Under the pieces are notes generated by a model that saw only the letters and a program-made list of their open reading frames with translations, ran no database searches and was not told where the DNA came from. A stretch of DNA of 64,000 nt, from NCBI RefSeq assembly GCF_964199755.1, contig NC_133899.1, forward strand, positions 3,410,001-3,474,000, given 5' to 3'. This stretch comes from Larus michahellis. Taxonomy: Eukaryota > Chordata > Aves > Charadriiformes > Laridae. This document shows positions 52,569 to 64,000 of the stretch, in pieces (position 1 is the stretch's first letter; every line of letters starts with the position of its first letter). Position numbers and translations under genes: made by a program.

Positions 52569-52837
52569 CAGAGACAATTTATTTTCCAGTGCTAAGTCAA
52601 CATATAATAGCAAACTTACAACAATTATTTAACTTTTTTTTTTCCCTCCCTTTTTTTTTTTTTTTTTTTTTTAAGAGCTATGAAGCAGGGACAGAGGCAG
52701 AGCGAGCTGCTTCAGGCAGGGCTGGGATCTGAGCTCGCACAAATCTCTCCCCGGTGGACTCGTCCCAGGTTTCTGCCCTGCCCCGTCCCTTCGCTGGGCT
52801 CCGAGGGGGAAGACCCGGAGCTGAGAGCCCGCCGGCG

Positions 52838-53450
52838 ATGAGCCACATCTACGGCAGCCACCTCTCCGCCATGGGCAGCCCCTCCATGGTGTACCTCCCG
52901 GCCGCCCTGGGCTTCGCCCCCAGCGGTGCCATCTCCCGGCAGGACCCCCCGCAGAAGCCCCCCTACAGCTACATCGCCCTCATCGCCATGGCCATCAAAG
53001 AGGCTCCGGAGCAGAAGGTGACCCTCAGCGGCATCTACCAGTTCATCATGGACCGCTTCCCCTTCTATCACGACAACAAGCAGGGCTGGCAGAACAGCAT
53101 CCGCCACAACCTCTCCCTCAACGACTGCTTCGTCAAGGTGCCCCGGGAGAAGGGGCGGCCCGGCAAGGGCAGCTACTGGACCCTGGACCCCCGCTGCCTG
53201 GACATGTTCGAGAACGGCAACTACCGCCGGAGGAAGAGGAAGCCCAAAGCCCCGGGGCCACCGGAGGCGAAGGGCGGCTCGGCCCCCGCGGACGGCGGGC
53301 AAGCGGGGCCGGCCGCCCGCCCCGACGAACCCAAAAGGGCCAAGGGGAGCTCGGCGGCGGACTCGGGCGACGAGGGGGTCCCCAGGCCGGGCGGGGGGGA
53401 AGCGGCCCCCCCCGGCGCCCCGGCCCCCGCCGCCCCCCGGCCGCCCGCCC

Positions 53451-53485
<35 letters not shown>

Positions 53486-53767
53486 CCGCCGCACAAGAGC
53501 GGCCCGCGGGGCCGCAGCTTCAGCATCGAGAGCATCCTTGCCCAGGGGCTGCGGCAGCCGCCCCCCGGGGCAGCCCCCAAAGCGGCCCGGGAGAGCCCGG
53601 TCGGTTGCCTCGGCGGTTCCCTGGTGGCCAGCGGTGGCTTCGGGCCGGCCCTCAATGCCTCCCTCATGCTCGACTCCCAGGTGCACGGGAGGCTCTACCA
53701 CATCGGCATCCCCTTCCTCTCCTGCTTCCCTCTCCACTTCTCCGAGGCGGTATTTAATTTCCAGTAG
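52838..53767 (+). CDS. FOXL1: FOXL1, forkhead box L1 transcription factor (single coding exon)
   Basis: 309 aa without introns (human 345). The start [20 protein letters not shown] aligns with human MSHLFDPRLPALAASPMLYL; G lies at -3. Residues about 40-132 are the forkhead domain ([76 protein letters not shown]). The middle is Pro/Ala/Gly-rich with an 11-Ala run at about residues 205-215. [20 protein letters not shown] and the final LGIPFLS-like [12 protein letters not shown] ending FNFQ are FOXL1 C-terminal blocks. In mammals FOXL1 marks subepithelial gut mesenchyme and acts downstream of Hedgehog. It follows FOXC2 in the same direction, 7.1 kb on. Confidence 0.96.
53452..53485. repeat. (GCC)n triplet run coding poly-alanine in FOXL1
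   Basis: About eleven GCC/CGC triplets encode consecutive alanines between PAP and PPHK. A pure-codon run suggests recent replication slippage. Length may vary between individuals or be misassembled. Confidence 0.8.
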
Positions 53768-54931
53768 CTGCCCCAGAATTATAGCACCCCCTCCCCCCCC
53801 CCCGCCCCCAGCCTCCCCGTCCCCCCTCTTCGCTGCTCCGGGGGTGCGATGGGAGGGAGAGACCAGACTCAGACCTCACCAAGCAGGTAAAGACCAAAAA
53901 AAACCCCATAAGAAGCGATGTTAGAAGGTGACTCAGGATTTCAGGGCATTTTCAAGGCACGTCTTGCTGCGGAGCTCTCTTTAGCGATTGCCTCCCACCC
54001 CTACCAGATCGACTTTTCAAGGTAAAACGGCTTTCTTTTCCCGTGGGTGGTGGAGGTACGGAGGCAGGCAGTGTGTGGGGGGGTGTCCCATGCTGGCCTC
54101 CAAGCCCCGTTGGGTTTGCTCTGCACCTTTAGTCTTTGCATCCCTCAGGTGTCCCAGATCTGGTTTCTGCCAAGCCCTTCAGGTCTCCGGTTTTCTTCTT
54201 TTTTTTTTTTTTATTTTTATTTTTATTTTTTCTTTTTCTTTTTGAAAACAAAAACCGCCCCTTCCATCCTTGGGGGAGGAGGCTGAGTTTTATTTTGCCA
54301 TTAGTACTCGCGGGTGCCTGCACGTAATAATTCCTGATATTGCCCCAGCGGCCCAGTCCTCCGAGTGGGTAAAAGGCAGGTAACCGGAGCTGAAATAACG
54401 GCAGACCAAAAAATCCAGACATTCTGCACAATCTTGTTTGCTTTGACTCAGCGCTGTATATAATTCATGGCGTTAACGCAAGCTGGTATCCTGCCTAGCA
54501 CTTGTGCTTCTCGAGTATCGTGATAGCGTTGCCGTCTCACTGATGTGGCCAGAGAGAGGGGGATGGACGAGCAAACACCTTGTGAACGTGGAGAAGTGGC
54601 CAGTTTCCACGTCTTGCTGGGAGCAGTTGCTTCTGACCAAAAAAATACTGGAGCAGGGTTGTGGAGGCTGGTCTTTGTGTTTTGAAGTAGTCGTGTTAAC
54701 GACCCGGACAACTTCCAGGAAAAAAAAAAAAAAAAAAAAGACATCAGCTACGTTTCTGAAGTTTTCTTTTTTCTTAAAGAAGGAAGAATCCAGACACATT
54801 ACAAGCAATCAGGAATAATTATTTTTTTTTTGCCATAAATAGAGGCTTTTTGTATATTAGTGGATAAATGCCGTTTTGGAAAAAAAAAAATCTATATTCT
54901 CGATTTTCATTATGAAACTAAACCTATATCC

Positions 54932-54937
54932 AATAAA
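54932..54937 (+). terminator. FOXL1: Candidate FOXL1 polyadenylation signal
   Basis: AATAAA in CCAATAAAAGTATTTTGTTC is the first canonical hexamer after the FOXL1 stop, giving a 3' UTR of about 1.2 kb with poly-T and poly-A runs. A further AATAAA lies at 55574-55579. The assignment is uncertain. Confidence 0.4.
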
Positions 54938-57900
54938 AGTATTTTGTTCAGGACTGTGGCTGATGCGTTGTAAAACACCCCTTGGCTTGTGCAGCCGGAG
55001 GACCGAGGAGAAGGCCCCGCTGCTGGACACAGCAGCGAGCTCTGGTGCAAATATCCCGGTGATGGCACGATGGATCACGCTGCAGGAGAGGTAAAAAGCG
55101 GGAGAGGCTAAAAATAGGGGCCTGGGAAATTACTCATTCCGTGTGACTGAGATAATGGTTCCCAAAATGATTGTATTCCTCCCTCCCTCCCCTTCCTCCA
55201 TCCCACCCCGTCTCACCGGCAAAGCCTGTCCTTAAATTAGCGCCCGGACTATTGGAAATCTGGGTTTCTCAGGTGAGTTGGGATTCAGCTTTTGCAGAGG
55301 ACGGCCAGCGTCAAACTGCCTTGACACCTGGACCAGGAGCTCCGAGGGGCTCATTTCAGCAGAAGGCAAAGAGCTCTTGGGGAAGTACTTTCTGTACTTG
55401 GGGAAGTACAGAAAACCTCCAAAAGGTGGGAACTGACGATGATTTCCCAAAAGAAAGATGCTCAGAGGTGGATCCCTGGGTAGGGAGAACTACAGCTTCT
55501 CACTGTGGAAAAAAGAGAGTAAAAAAGGGGATGTCAGCTTTTTATATAAATTTTTCAAGATAGACTTTATTTAAATAAAATCTCTTATATCCTTCCTATT
55601 TCTGAGAATTCCTGTTTGAATATCTATTGAGTCCATCCTTGAAAGCTATGGCACCGAATTAAAAAAACCTCACAAGCTTGTCAAAGTGAAGGTGTCACTG
55701 CCCAAAGCCGCATGTGCCCTCACCATGATTTACAGGGCTGGGCAAGCGCCGAGAGGATTAATGCTCTCTGCGTGAAATCCCGCGTCCCTACGGTGCCACT
55801 CCTGCGTGTAATCGAAGACAGGTATTGTAGCAAGTTCAGTAAATGGCCACCTTGCCAGAAGGTTTCTGTTCAAGGCTCGGGGCTGACATCGCCGGTCTTT
55901 TTGGAGTCCGTGTGGTAACATCACTCACGGGAAGCTGCAGGGGGAGGGAAAAGATCCAGTTTAGTTCTTGCCCAGCAGAGACCTCAGATCATCTCTCCAC
56001 CCCCAGCTGCTTGCATGTGCTAGGACTCGGACGTGTATGTGAAACGGGAGGTGGAGGAAATGCCTCTGAGGATGCTCGAAGCTGCGCCTCCATCAAGCTG
56101 TAGGGCCGGTTCCCACAGGTGGGGATCCTGCATCCCTGGCATCCCTGCAGCCTGGAAAGGTTTTACCCCCAGAAAGCGGTTATTTATGCTCTCAGTCACA
56201 AGGTGGTTTATTCCCAGAAAAAAAAAAACTTTTTGCTTCTTTAAAAACCCTTCCCTGAAGGAGCAGCGGATGCTCCCGTCAGGCTTGGGGAGAGCTGTGC
56301 GGGGCACGGACCAGAGCGGAGCAGCTTCACCATCCCGGGGGTGTCCGCACGTGTCCGGGAGGTGCTGGCAAGCAGATGCTCTCAGTGAGGGCAAACTCTT
56401 GCTTCTGCACGCACAGAGCGTGAGGACAGCCCCCCACAAAATAAAATACACTAAATCCCTCCCCCCAAAGCAGTTTTAACCTCTGTCTTCGGGCTCCTCT
56501 GCTCCCCTTTCTCCTCACTCGGTTTCCCAGCTGTGACCCCCCAAGTTTTGGCTCCCGAAGTACCTTTTTGGACCAGCAAAGAGTGTTTTTATTCCTTTCT
56601 TGCTTGTACAGGTGTACCCCCTCCACCTCAGGGCCCTTTCTGTACAAAGGCAGATTTTAGTGGCAGGTCCTGGTCAAAAAAAAAAAAAAAAAATCATCTG
56701 AAGGAGTAAGTCTTACATTAGGATTGCAGTTTGAACTGTGCACGACGCATACCTTTACCACAGGCACGCTTTGTTTTCTTTTGTTTTGTTTTGGTTTTTT
56801 TTTTTGAGACGTAACTTTTTCTGTGCAAGGGGAATTTGTTTTTCTGCGAAGCTTCGCTCACGGGGACGTTTGATTTTATTTCTGTTTCGTTGTGGTGGAG
56901 TGGGACCAAGTACAGCTGCAGCAGTTAAAAGCCGCCCCGTGCCTGAGTTTGGTTTCGCTCGGGAGGGTAAAATTAGCAGACGTAACGCATTCTGCGCAAA
57001 AGGGACTCTAACTCGAACGAACTCAGAACCGAGCGAATCGTTAGGGGTGGCGATTCAGATTTAATTGGGATCGGGCCATCGGTGTAACTTGCAGGGGATG
57101 AATAGCGAGAAAAAGGGTCTTATTGCCAACATGCAGAATGACTAACCGCGCACGGCTTTTGCACGTCATCTGTTTATATAGAGAGGAGGAGAAGTAACGG
57201 CACATACAAGTAAAAACGACGGCGCTTCGGTGCGGGGAAATGAGCGTGCGTGTCAATACAGCGGTACCTGCCGCTTGGACGTAACTGAGCATCCTTTAAT
57301 CCTCTGCGCCCGGCTGGCGTGAGTTTCGGAGCCGTGCAGTACCCGGCAGACAACGCGTCCTACGAACGCACAGGGCTCGACAAGCTGCAAACAATCGATG
57401 CCAACGGCTTCACACCTGTTTCATCCCACCCCCCCCCCAAAAAAAAAAAAAGCAGCTGCCCAACACAAAACCGCCACCCAGTATTTAACTCATCCCTGGA
57501 ATCTTCCCCCTCCCAGTTTTCCCGACCTCGCGGGGCTGGCTGTAAACACGAGTCTGAAATACGGCGAAGAAATGTAGAAAATAGCCCGGGATGCAGTATA
57601 AACAGCACGCTTCTTGTGTGGGCGATATATATGCCTTTCCGTTCCACTGGAGAGGAATGACCTCTCCCAACCGAGCGAGGTTTCACGTCTCCAAGGTCTG
57701 CAGCCAATTTTAACTCGCAGGAGCGGAGAGGAGCACGCAGTGGAAGAGGCTCACAGCGGAGTCGTTTGGTTCATGGAGCAGCTTCGCTCCAAACGCAGGT
57801 TTCCTACGGGAGGAACTGAAAATTTGGCGTATTAAAATAATTCGGGAATTTAATTTCTCATAAATGGGGCTTCCAGTCTTTAAACGTGCTCGGTGTGTGT

Positions 57901-58344
57901 TCTCTTAAAGTTGGTCCCACAGCATATAAAAAAGAAATCAAGGATTTATACATGAGCAGAAGCCACTTCCAGGACTTGTCGTTCAAAGTGCGTGGCTGCC
58001 CGTGTTTGATTTCAAGGTGACATAGCTCTAAGAGACTTGGTAATCACTTCTACTTCCCCCCCGCCACCTTTTAATAGTTACTTTTAACAGTTACCCTTTG
58101 CCAAGGAAGGCGCGTAGCGGAGAGAGCATCCTTTTTCACACCAAAACCCACCGGCCTCCTGCTAATTGCTCCTAAGCCTGGCGTGAAGAGCAGCCAATTC
58201 CTGAAAGGAGAAGGGGAGAAGGATCTGCTTCGCGACTTGATTCATAGCCCCGCACACCCAGAAAAGAGGTCTCCTGGGAGACAGCATTTTGGATAGGAAA
58301 CAGATCACGTATTTGATTCTAAGCGAAAGAGCAAGAAGACAAGA

Positions 58345-58550
58345 TCATAGAATTAGCGAAGTTACAGATGGAAAAGGTCTATGAGGTTACGCAATCCATC
58401 AGTCTGGACATTGCATAATTGCTCCCCGCAGTATATTTTTAGTGCTTCATCCAGACAAATCATTAAGTGCTTTAAAATGGGCCGGATTCCTCAAACGCAA
58501 TGCGTGCTAAGTCACAGCTGACTTCACCGAGGCTCGGAGCCCGCGGTGCC
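58345..58550. mobile_element. Ancient LINE/SINE remnants downstream of FOXL1
   Basis: ATCATAGAATTAGCGAAGTT, then ACAGATGGAAAAGGTCTATG and AGGTTACGCAATCCATC, resembles a reverse-complement LINE 3' end of the form AGAGATGGAAAAGACCTATT. The following CCGGATTCCTCAAACGCAAT and AGCTGACTTCACCGAGGCTC resemble an old sauropsid repeat. Both are strongly diverged; the families are not named. Confidence 0.35.
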
Positions 58551-58689
58551 CGATACGACACCAGGAGAAAGTTTTGTGCGGTCAAGGAGAACAGAACGGA
58601 CCCTTCCAGAAATAAATATGGGTCTGATTTGGTATTCCTCATAGGAATCTTTCCTAAATTGGCTGAATTAGCTCTCTTAAATCTCGTTT

Positions 58690-59080
58690 TCAGATTATAC
58701 TGAATGATACATTATTACTTATTCAGATGTTCACTTAGTCCAAAGTAAAACACTGTTAATGTTCATGTGAACGCAATTTGTTTTAAGCCAGCTTCAAAGC
58801 CAGTTCAGTAAAGCGTAAAGAATGTTTATTTAAAATATAGTTGCTAAATTTAGCATGAGCTTGGTTAGCCTAAATCTTAGCGACATTTTTAGAGAGCACA
58901 TTGCGAATCAGGAATGCATGGAGAAATAAATAAACTTTCCCACATTTTTGGAAATCGAGTCAGAATTTGCAAGTTATTTCTTGCACAGGCAGTTTCTGCG
59001 GATTGGAAAGCATCGTGAATAATGCAAATTTCCCGCTAAACAGACGGTTTAAAACACAACGCTAATAATCCTCGTTGCCG
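58690..59080. promoter_or_regulatory. AT-rich candidate conserved element with POU octamer downstream of FOXL1
   Basis: About 390 bp of mixed AT-rich sequence includes an exact octamer ATGCAAAT (59022-59029) in GTGAATAATGCAAATTT, a FOX-type TGTTTAT at about 58824 and AATAAATAAA. It has no coding frame and no recognised repeat. Enhancer function is inferred. Confidence 0.3.
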
Positions 59081-60099
59081 TTTCATTTCCAATACCGCTC
59101 CCTCACGGAGGAAACAACGCCATTAGCAGCCGGCTATTGTTTTAGAAACTACGCGGCGCGCTGACGGGCTTCAATAATTACCCAAGCCCTTTGCAAAGCA
59201 CCAAAAAGCGCAACGGAGCTGCGGTTGGCTTCAAGCCACGTTCGAAGCCCTGCAAAGGAAGTCTGAGGTCTGAATTAGGCCCTGGGCCCTTCCTACTCGT
59301 TACGATACCGGGTTTTTACACCCGGCCCTCGCGCATTGGTGGAAGTCCCCGGGGCCAAACCCTCAGCCGGGTTAAACGCCAGTCTGCCTGCGCGTCAGGC
59401 ATTTAGACAGAAGGCAGATGATTTTAAGCTTTTCCTTTCTTCCGCCATCACCTTGCTGAGTTTACCCAGGTAAAAGAGGTGCGTTTGGACCATCTTTGTG
59501 TTAAGTGACGTTGCCTTAGAGAAACAAGCAAAGATGAGCAGGGTTGTGGTGGTAAGCAGTTAAATCCTCTTTTATCGGGTCAGTATCGGAGGGCTGGAGC
59601 CTGGAAGTCACGCTCGTTCTTCGTCGTCTCCCTCCGTCCTTTCCATCCTTTGGTTGGTGCGAGTGTGACACCTGTTTCGGCTTTTAAGGTGGGAGGATTA
59701 GAGCTGTACCGTTCACGGGGCTACAAAACAAAAGGGATGTGGCCAAGTGTCCCCCCAGCCCAAAGACACCCAGGGGCTTTGGTGGGACTGGGATGAGCTC
59801 CTCACCGAGCAGACAGGTGAAATAAGCGGGTATGGGAGGAAACACTGAGGGTATTTATTTATTTTTTTTCTCCTCCAAAGACAGGGCTCCACCGCCTCCA
59901 CTGGTTTCAGGCAGCTTCAAGCATCTACGTCCTGATCTGAAGCGCCGTGACTCAGGTTTACACGCAAGCGCCGAGTCCCACCTGTAGATCCGTCGGATCC
60001 TGGGGTCTCCCTTGGCTCTTCAGATGGAGGTTTGCAAATCCACCGGCCCAACACACTAATTCCCGAATCTGCAGTGAGGTGGACTCCTTCATTCTTCAC

Positions 60100-60450
60100 T
60101 ACCTATCTTCATTTGCTTACTAAGTCGTTGTTTTCATTAGAAAAGCAATATGTAATAATAGTTGTTAAAATAATTGTATTTCTGTTTTTACATCTGTAAA
60201 GATTAAGTTAAACAGTATGAAGCCCATTAAACTATTTCATGTCATGCTGCCATAAATTTCCTCCATTCCCATTGCTACTATTATTCCAGAGTAAACTCTG
60301 AGATCAAGCTGCTGCCACAGAGAGTTATTTATAGGAGCTCATTCATCAATAAAAACTTCAAAAGAAATCTGTTACTCTTCTATTGGGAAGCCAAAGAAAA
60401 CTAACATAAAGACAACCCTGTTAAGAAACAAAGCTAAGGAGACCACAAGA
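60100..60450. promoter_or_regulatory. AT-rich candidate conserved element downstream of FOXL1
   Basis: This is a block of complex AT-rich sequence with several ATTA/TAAT cores, such as CCCATTAAACTATTTCATG near 60220 and TTCATCAATAAAAAC near 60340. It has few CpG and no simple repeat, the texture of vertebrate conserved non-coding elements. This is composition-based inference. Confidence 0.3.
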
Positions 60451-62417
60451 CATTTTAGTTAAGGAAAATCCTGATTTCTAACAAATACCATGCAAGAAAG
60501 GGAGGAGGGGAAAAAAAAAAAAAAAAAAAAGATAGTTGGCAACATGAATCTTTTTCAGTTATTTCGTTCTCATTGGACGGTTAAAATAAACTGTTAAACA
60601 GTTGTATTTGTACTGGCTCAGCCCCCTCATTAGACGTTGTGTGATGGATTTGTGATCTCGCAGTGCGTAAGGAGCTCTTCGTCTCTTGCAAACGCTGGCG
60701 TTGTCTTTCCGCTTGTCTCAGCTGCTGGCGCGCCCATCCATCAGTGCAGCAGAGACCTAACGAGCGAGACGCTGAGCAATCAACGGATAGCGTCTACCTC
60801 CCTAAAGGCAGATACAGAGAGTAGCAAAAGGTTCTATTTCGTCATCCTTAGTCTCTCTTCTTTCTTATTGTCCCTTCCTCCGTACTTTTGAGCTGTGCAG
60901 CAATTGGCTTTGATGGTAATGATAACTAGTCCTGCGGAAACTTAACTATAAGAGGGGTCTAGCGCTGAGTTTTCCTGTCCCAGCACCCACTGCCTCTACC
61001 AGCACCGGTCCTCGCGGAACGGAACAGAACAGAACAGATCTCTTTTCTAGCAGGACTCTTTGGAGCCACATCAGATCTCATTTATTTCATAGCAATTAAC
61101 CATAATTTGAAAAGCAGCGTCTCTCCTTTTTGTCCCTGTCTCACCGAGAGCTCCACAGGAGCAAGATCTTCCCGGAGGTCTTTGCAGGAACAGGGACTCA
61201 GTGATCAGCCATATCATGGTAGCAGCATCCTCAAGCTGTATTTTTGAGCTCAGCAGAGAGACTCACTTGCTTCCATCACAAGGATCTGAGTCCTGAAGGC
61301 AATGTGGACCTCAAGTTCCCGGTGTGAATTGCATAAAATATCGTAATTTCATCCCCAAACATCAAAGCGCAGAGGTGAGGTTGCTATTTCCCAGAAATCT
61401 CTTTACATCTCTACCATTTCTCATGCAAACTGAGGCAGGGCACTTTGCATGGGATTCATCTCAGTCAACGCTCGTCATCTGACGACTCAATATCTGGTCT
61501 ACGCTGGCCATCGAAACCGTCTCCACAATCTACCAGGACAGCAAAGCACCTCCAGGGAGCCGAACTTCCAACCACCCGAGGCTTTAGGGTGGGTGAAATC
61601 ACCCTTCGATTATATATGGAGGAGCTGGGTAAGGTCTGTGCTCTAGAGCGCTAGGGGAGGTGAAACCCACCTGCAGCAGATTGCTTCTTCCAGACTAGCT
61701 GTCAGCTTGGCTGGCAAACGCAACTTTTACTGAAACAAAGTCCTCTCTAAACTCGTCCAAAGGGCTCCTTTTATTTTCCTTACAAGTCGTTCTTGGTTGG
61801 GTTGTGCTGCAGTGGAGGTAAGACATGACTGGTTTCCTTCCACTGAGGATTTGGAGCAGGGACTCCCAAACGGACCACCAGTGATGTGCCTTCAAAGTGG
61901 CCCAGCAGTTGCCTCCCCAAGCGGTTTACTAGATAAAGAAATTCGCAAAGACTCATCAAATTACGGGCCCAGTAAATCCCTTTCCCCATGAGGTCTGCAA
62001 GCATCACCCTCATTTTTGCCCATCGTATCCTTTGCTACAGACTGAGGCTCATGTGTCCGGTTTTGCCCCGAGACGATTACAGTCCTTCAAAAAAGTGGGA
62101 GAGCCAAGTCAGTCATGATGACTCAATTATGCAAAGGAGAAAAGTTTTTATACATCGCTATAGCTTATATTTGGAATTGGTCTAAACACGGTGGACACAA
62201 TGATTATTAATATACATGAAACGTCTCTGTATACAAACTAGATTTATTCCAATTTAACTGTACCTACTGTTAAATATAATTGCTTTGTTATGAAAAGGGC
62301 AAAGAGAAGCCCTTAATTGTTGTGTCTGGTTTCCGATTAGACGTTACATTAATTCTAAGTAACAATAACAGCAATTGTGACCCACTTCTTATGGAGTATT
62401 TTTCATTGATTTCTCCT

Positions 62418-62480
62418 AAAGTGCTTTGCGGGGAAGGTCAGTAGAAAGCCCCGTTGTAAACATGGGGAAATCTCCTGATT
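62418..62480. mobile_element. Ancient MIR/L2-like remnant
   Basis: AAAGTGCTTTGCGGGGAAGG, then TCAGTAGAAAGCCCCGTTGT and AAACATGGGGAAATC, parallels the common old-repeat pattern AAGCACTTTACAAAGGAGGT, CCCCATTTTACAGATGGGGA. It is short and diverged. Confidence 0.4.
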
Positions 62481-63918
62481 ATTTGTTTTGGATGGCTATG
62501 GAGGAAATTGCATATGCTTTCACGGAAAAAAAATTCCTCTATTATTATCCTCTTTCCTAAAAGGGGGCGGGGGGGAAGCCTGGTGACTCTGATCCTACAC
62601 CAAATTATCCTAAAGTAAATTCCTGGCAAACCAAATTAAGCCAGAGGACTCTGGATTTAATGAGAGTAACTAGTTACAGGCTAAGTTAAAGCTTAAAACA
62701 GGGCACCTAGCTGCTCTGCACGCCTTTGCAGCATGGTGGGTCTCTTGGAACCTTTGATTGACCGGTTTTATTTTCTTAGCTTATTTCAGAGATATTTCGC
62801 TGTTAGCGAAACAAAGCGGGAAAGACCTGTAGCCGTAGTTCGCATAAAATTAAGAAAATAATTGTGTTTAGAAGGTGAAATGCAATCAGGTAGCAAAGCA
62901 CGCAGAAACACCTTTGTCTGATAGGGCTTGTGGCTGAACAGACACGGCCCAAGACCAGACTGAGATGTGAGTGAGCCCTTTGAAATCTCATGGACTAATG
63001 GTTTTTTGTATCCATATGCCATCTCTGTCGCTTGGGGAAAAAAAAAAAACCAAAACCAAAGTAAAGCCCCTGACAGCGGGAAAAACCTGCATTTTAACTG
63101 GAGACGTCTCTTAGACATCAGGTGTTTGCAGGGGGTGTGCAAACTGCAGAATCTCAGCTTTGGTGCAGTGAGAGGCGAGGACGGGGAGCTGGCGTTGGAG
63201 GTGCTCTCCTGCCACTCCAGATGTGGGGCTGGGCTCCTGGCCATAGGAGCTCCTGCTGGTCTGGCTTCCTTGGGGCCAAGGGCCAAGAGGAGCAAAAGGG
63301 AGTGTTTGGAGGAGGACTCTGTCTCTCCCTGTCTCAGGGCTCAGGCAAGCTTCCCTGAGCGCTTAATTTGCAATACGCAGGCTTTGTCTGGGCAGGCATC
63401 TAACGGGGCTTTGTTGGATTGTTCGACCAACCTTGCTCTACCAAATGCTGTTGCTAAGTCCTCAGTCACGACAGGACTAGTCATCCGCCACCCTGGTGGC
63501 TCAGCAAATGTTGAAGACCTGTTGGCCTTTCCTTGAGTTTCTGAAGGTGTAGGCGTGTTGTGAGAAGAGTTCCTGCAGAGGCTGAAGGGCGGGAGGCCTT
63601 CATCCCCATTCCTGCTCGGACCGCCTAGTGTAGGGCATTTGTCCAGGGTTTCCAAGAACTCAGCAGCCTGGGCAAAGTGGTCACTGCCCACAGGTACCTG
63701 CAAGCCAGTTGTGCAGCAGTGGCTCCAACGCCTCTTGGTACATCAGACCGATGTGAATGGTGCAAGTGTTGCCCAAGACGTGACTTCTGGTTCCCTTTGA
63801 CCCTGCTTTGCTTCCATCCCGGAATGACCCATTTAGCCTCCACCTTTCGTACACAATATAAACAGATGCCTCACACACAGATATCTCTGCGCCTGGTGCA
63901 CTGTTTCAGGCATATCCT

Positions 63919-64000
63919 GAATCAAGACCAGGTTGGACGGGGCTTTGAGCAGCCAGGTCTGGTTGGAGGTGTCCCTGCCCATGGCAGGGGGGTTGGAACT
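63919..64000 (+). mobile_element. CR1 LINE fragment cut by the window end
   Basis: TGAATCAAGACCAGGTTGGA, GAGCAGCCAGGTCTGGTTGG, AGGTGTCCCTGCCCATGGCA and GGGGGGTTGGAACT follow the avian CR1 3' region in the plus orientation. The 3' terminus lies past the window. Confidence 0.93.

Larger units (their letters stand above)
55600..63918. other. Non-coding region downstream of FOXL1
   Basis: No coding gene is recognised. AT-rich blocks at 58690-59080 and 60100-60450 look conserved by composition and motif content. Old repeats are suspected at 58345-58550 and 62418-62480. A poly-A run lies at 60510-60530. A GAACA-type short tandem (GGAACAGAACAGAACAG) lies at about 61020. Confidence 0.55.

Noticed and set aside
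52754-52837. In-frame upstream extension of FOXL1 by 28 codons
   Set aside because: It begins at GTG. The ATG at 52838 aligns with the conserved MSH start of FOXL1.
52712-53737. 341-codon minus-strand open frame over FOXL1
   Set aside because: Antisense shadow of FOXL1, with composition set by the sense codons; no recognisable domain.
55376-55411. Repeated CTTGGGGAAGTAC with hairpin potential
   Set aside because: It is small and isolated, explained by a local duplication of about 21 bp.

Overview
This is vertebrate nuclear DNA, almost certainly from a bird. It carries intron-containing genes with GT/AG (and one GC/AG) splice sites, CpG-rich promoters, long AT-rich untranslated regions and polyadenylation signals. 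It also carries 3' ends of CR1 retroposons of the avian type (15541-15600, 37476-37690, 63919-64000). Repeat load is low and homopolymer G/C runs are common, as in avian microchromosome-like, GC-rich DNA. There is one 200-base run of N (40967-41166).

The window is the FOXF1 - MTHFSD - FOXC2 - FOXL1 cluster, with the same gene order and orientation as human 16q24.1. From left to right: about 8 kb of non-coding FOXF1 upstream DNA, where mammals carry the divergent lncRNA FENDRR; FOXF1 (+, two coding exons, 407 aa, 8028-10953, 3' UTR to about 12250); a 9.7-kb non-coding interval; MTHFSD (-, eight coding exons, 401 aa, 38229 down to 23384); the FOXC2 upstream region with the N gap; FOXC2 (+, single coding exon, 490 aa, 44288-45760); a GC-rich interval with an eight-copy 54-bp minisatellite; FOXL1 (+, single coding exon, 309 aa, 52838-53767); and about 8-10 kb of AT-richer non-coding DNA with candidate conserved elements, ending inside a CR1 copy.

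The three forkhead genes encode transcription factors of mesoderm and mesenchyme: FOXF1 in lung and gut mesoderm, FOXC2 in paraxial mesoderm and lymphatic vessels, FOXL1 in gut mesenchyme. They descend from an ancient Fox cluster, whose paralogous mammalian cluster is FOXQ1-FOXF2-FOXC1. MTHFSD is an unrelated gene (5-formyl-THF cyclo-ligase-like domain plus RRM) lodged between FOXF1 and FOXC2 on the opposite strand. FOXF1 and MTHFSD are convergent, while MTHFSD and FOXC2 are divergent with about 5.5 kb between them.

I see no undescribed multi-gene system. The observations most worth following are small: a GC-AG intron in MTHFSD, a nested inverted repeat upstream of FOXC2, a short uORF in the FOXC2 leader, paired GLI-like and FOX-like motifs upstream of FOXL1, a convergent FOX motif pair upstream of FOXF1, the minisatellite between FOXC2 and FOXL1, and several AT-rich blocks that look like conserved enhancers. 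Conservation and motif significance were judged by eye, without alignment.
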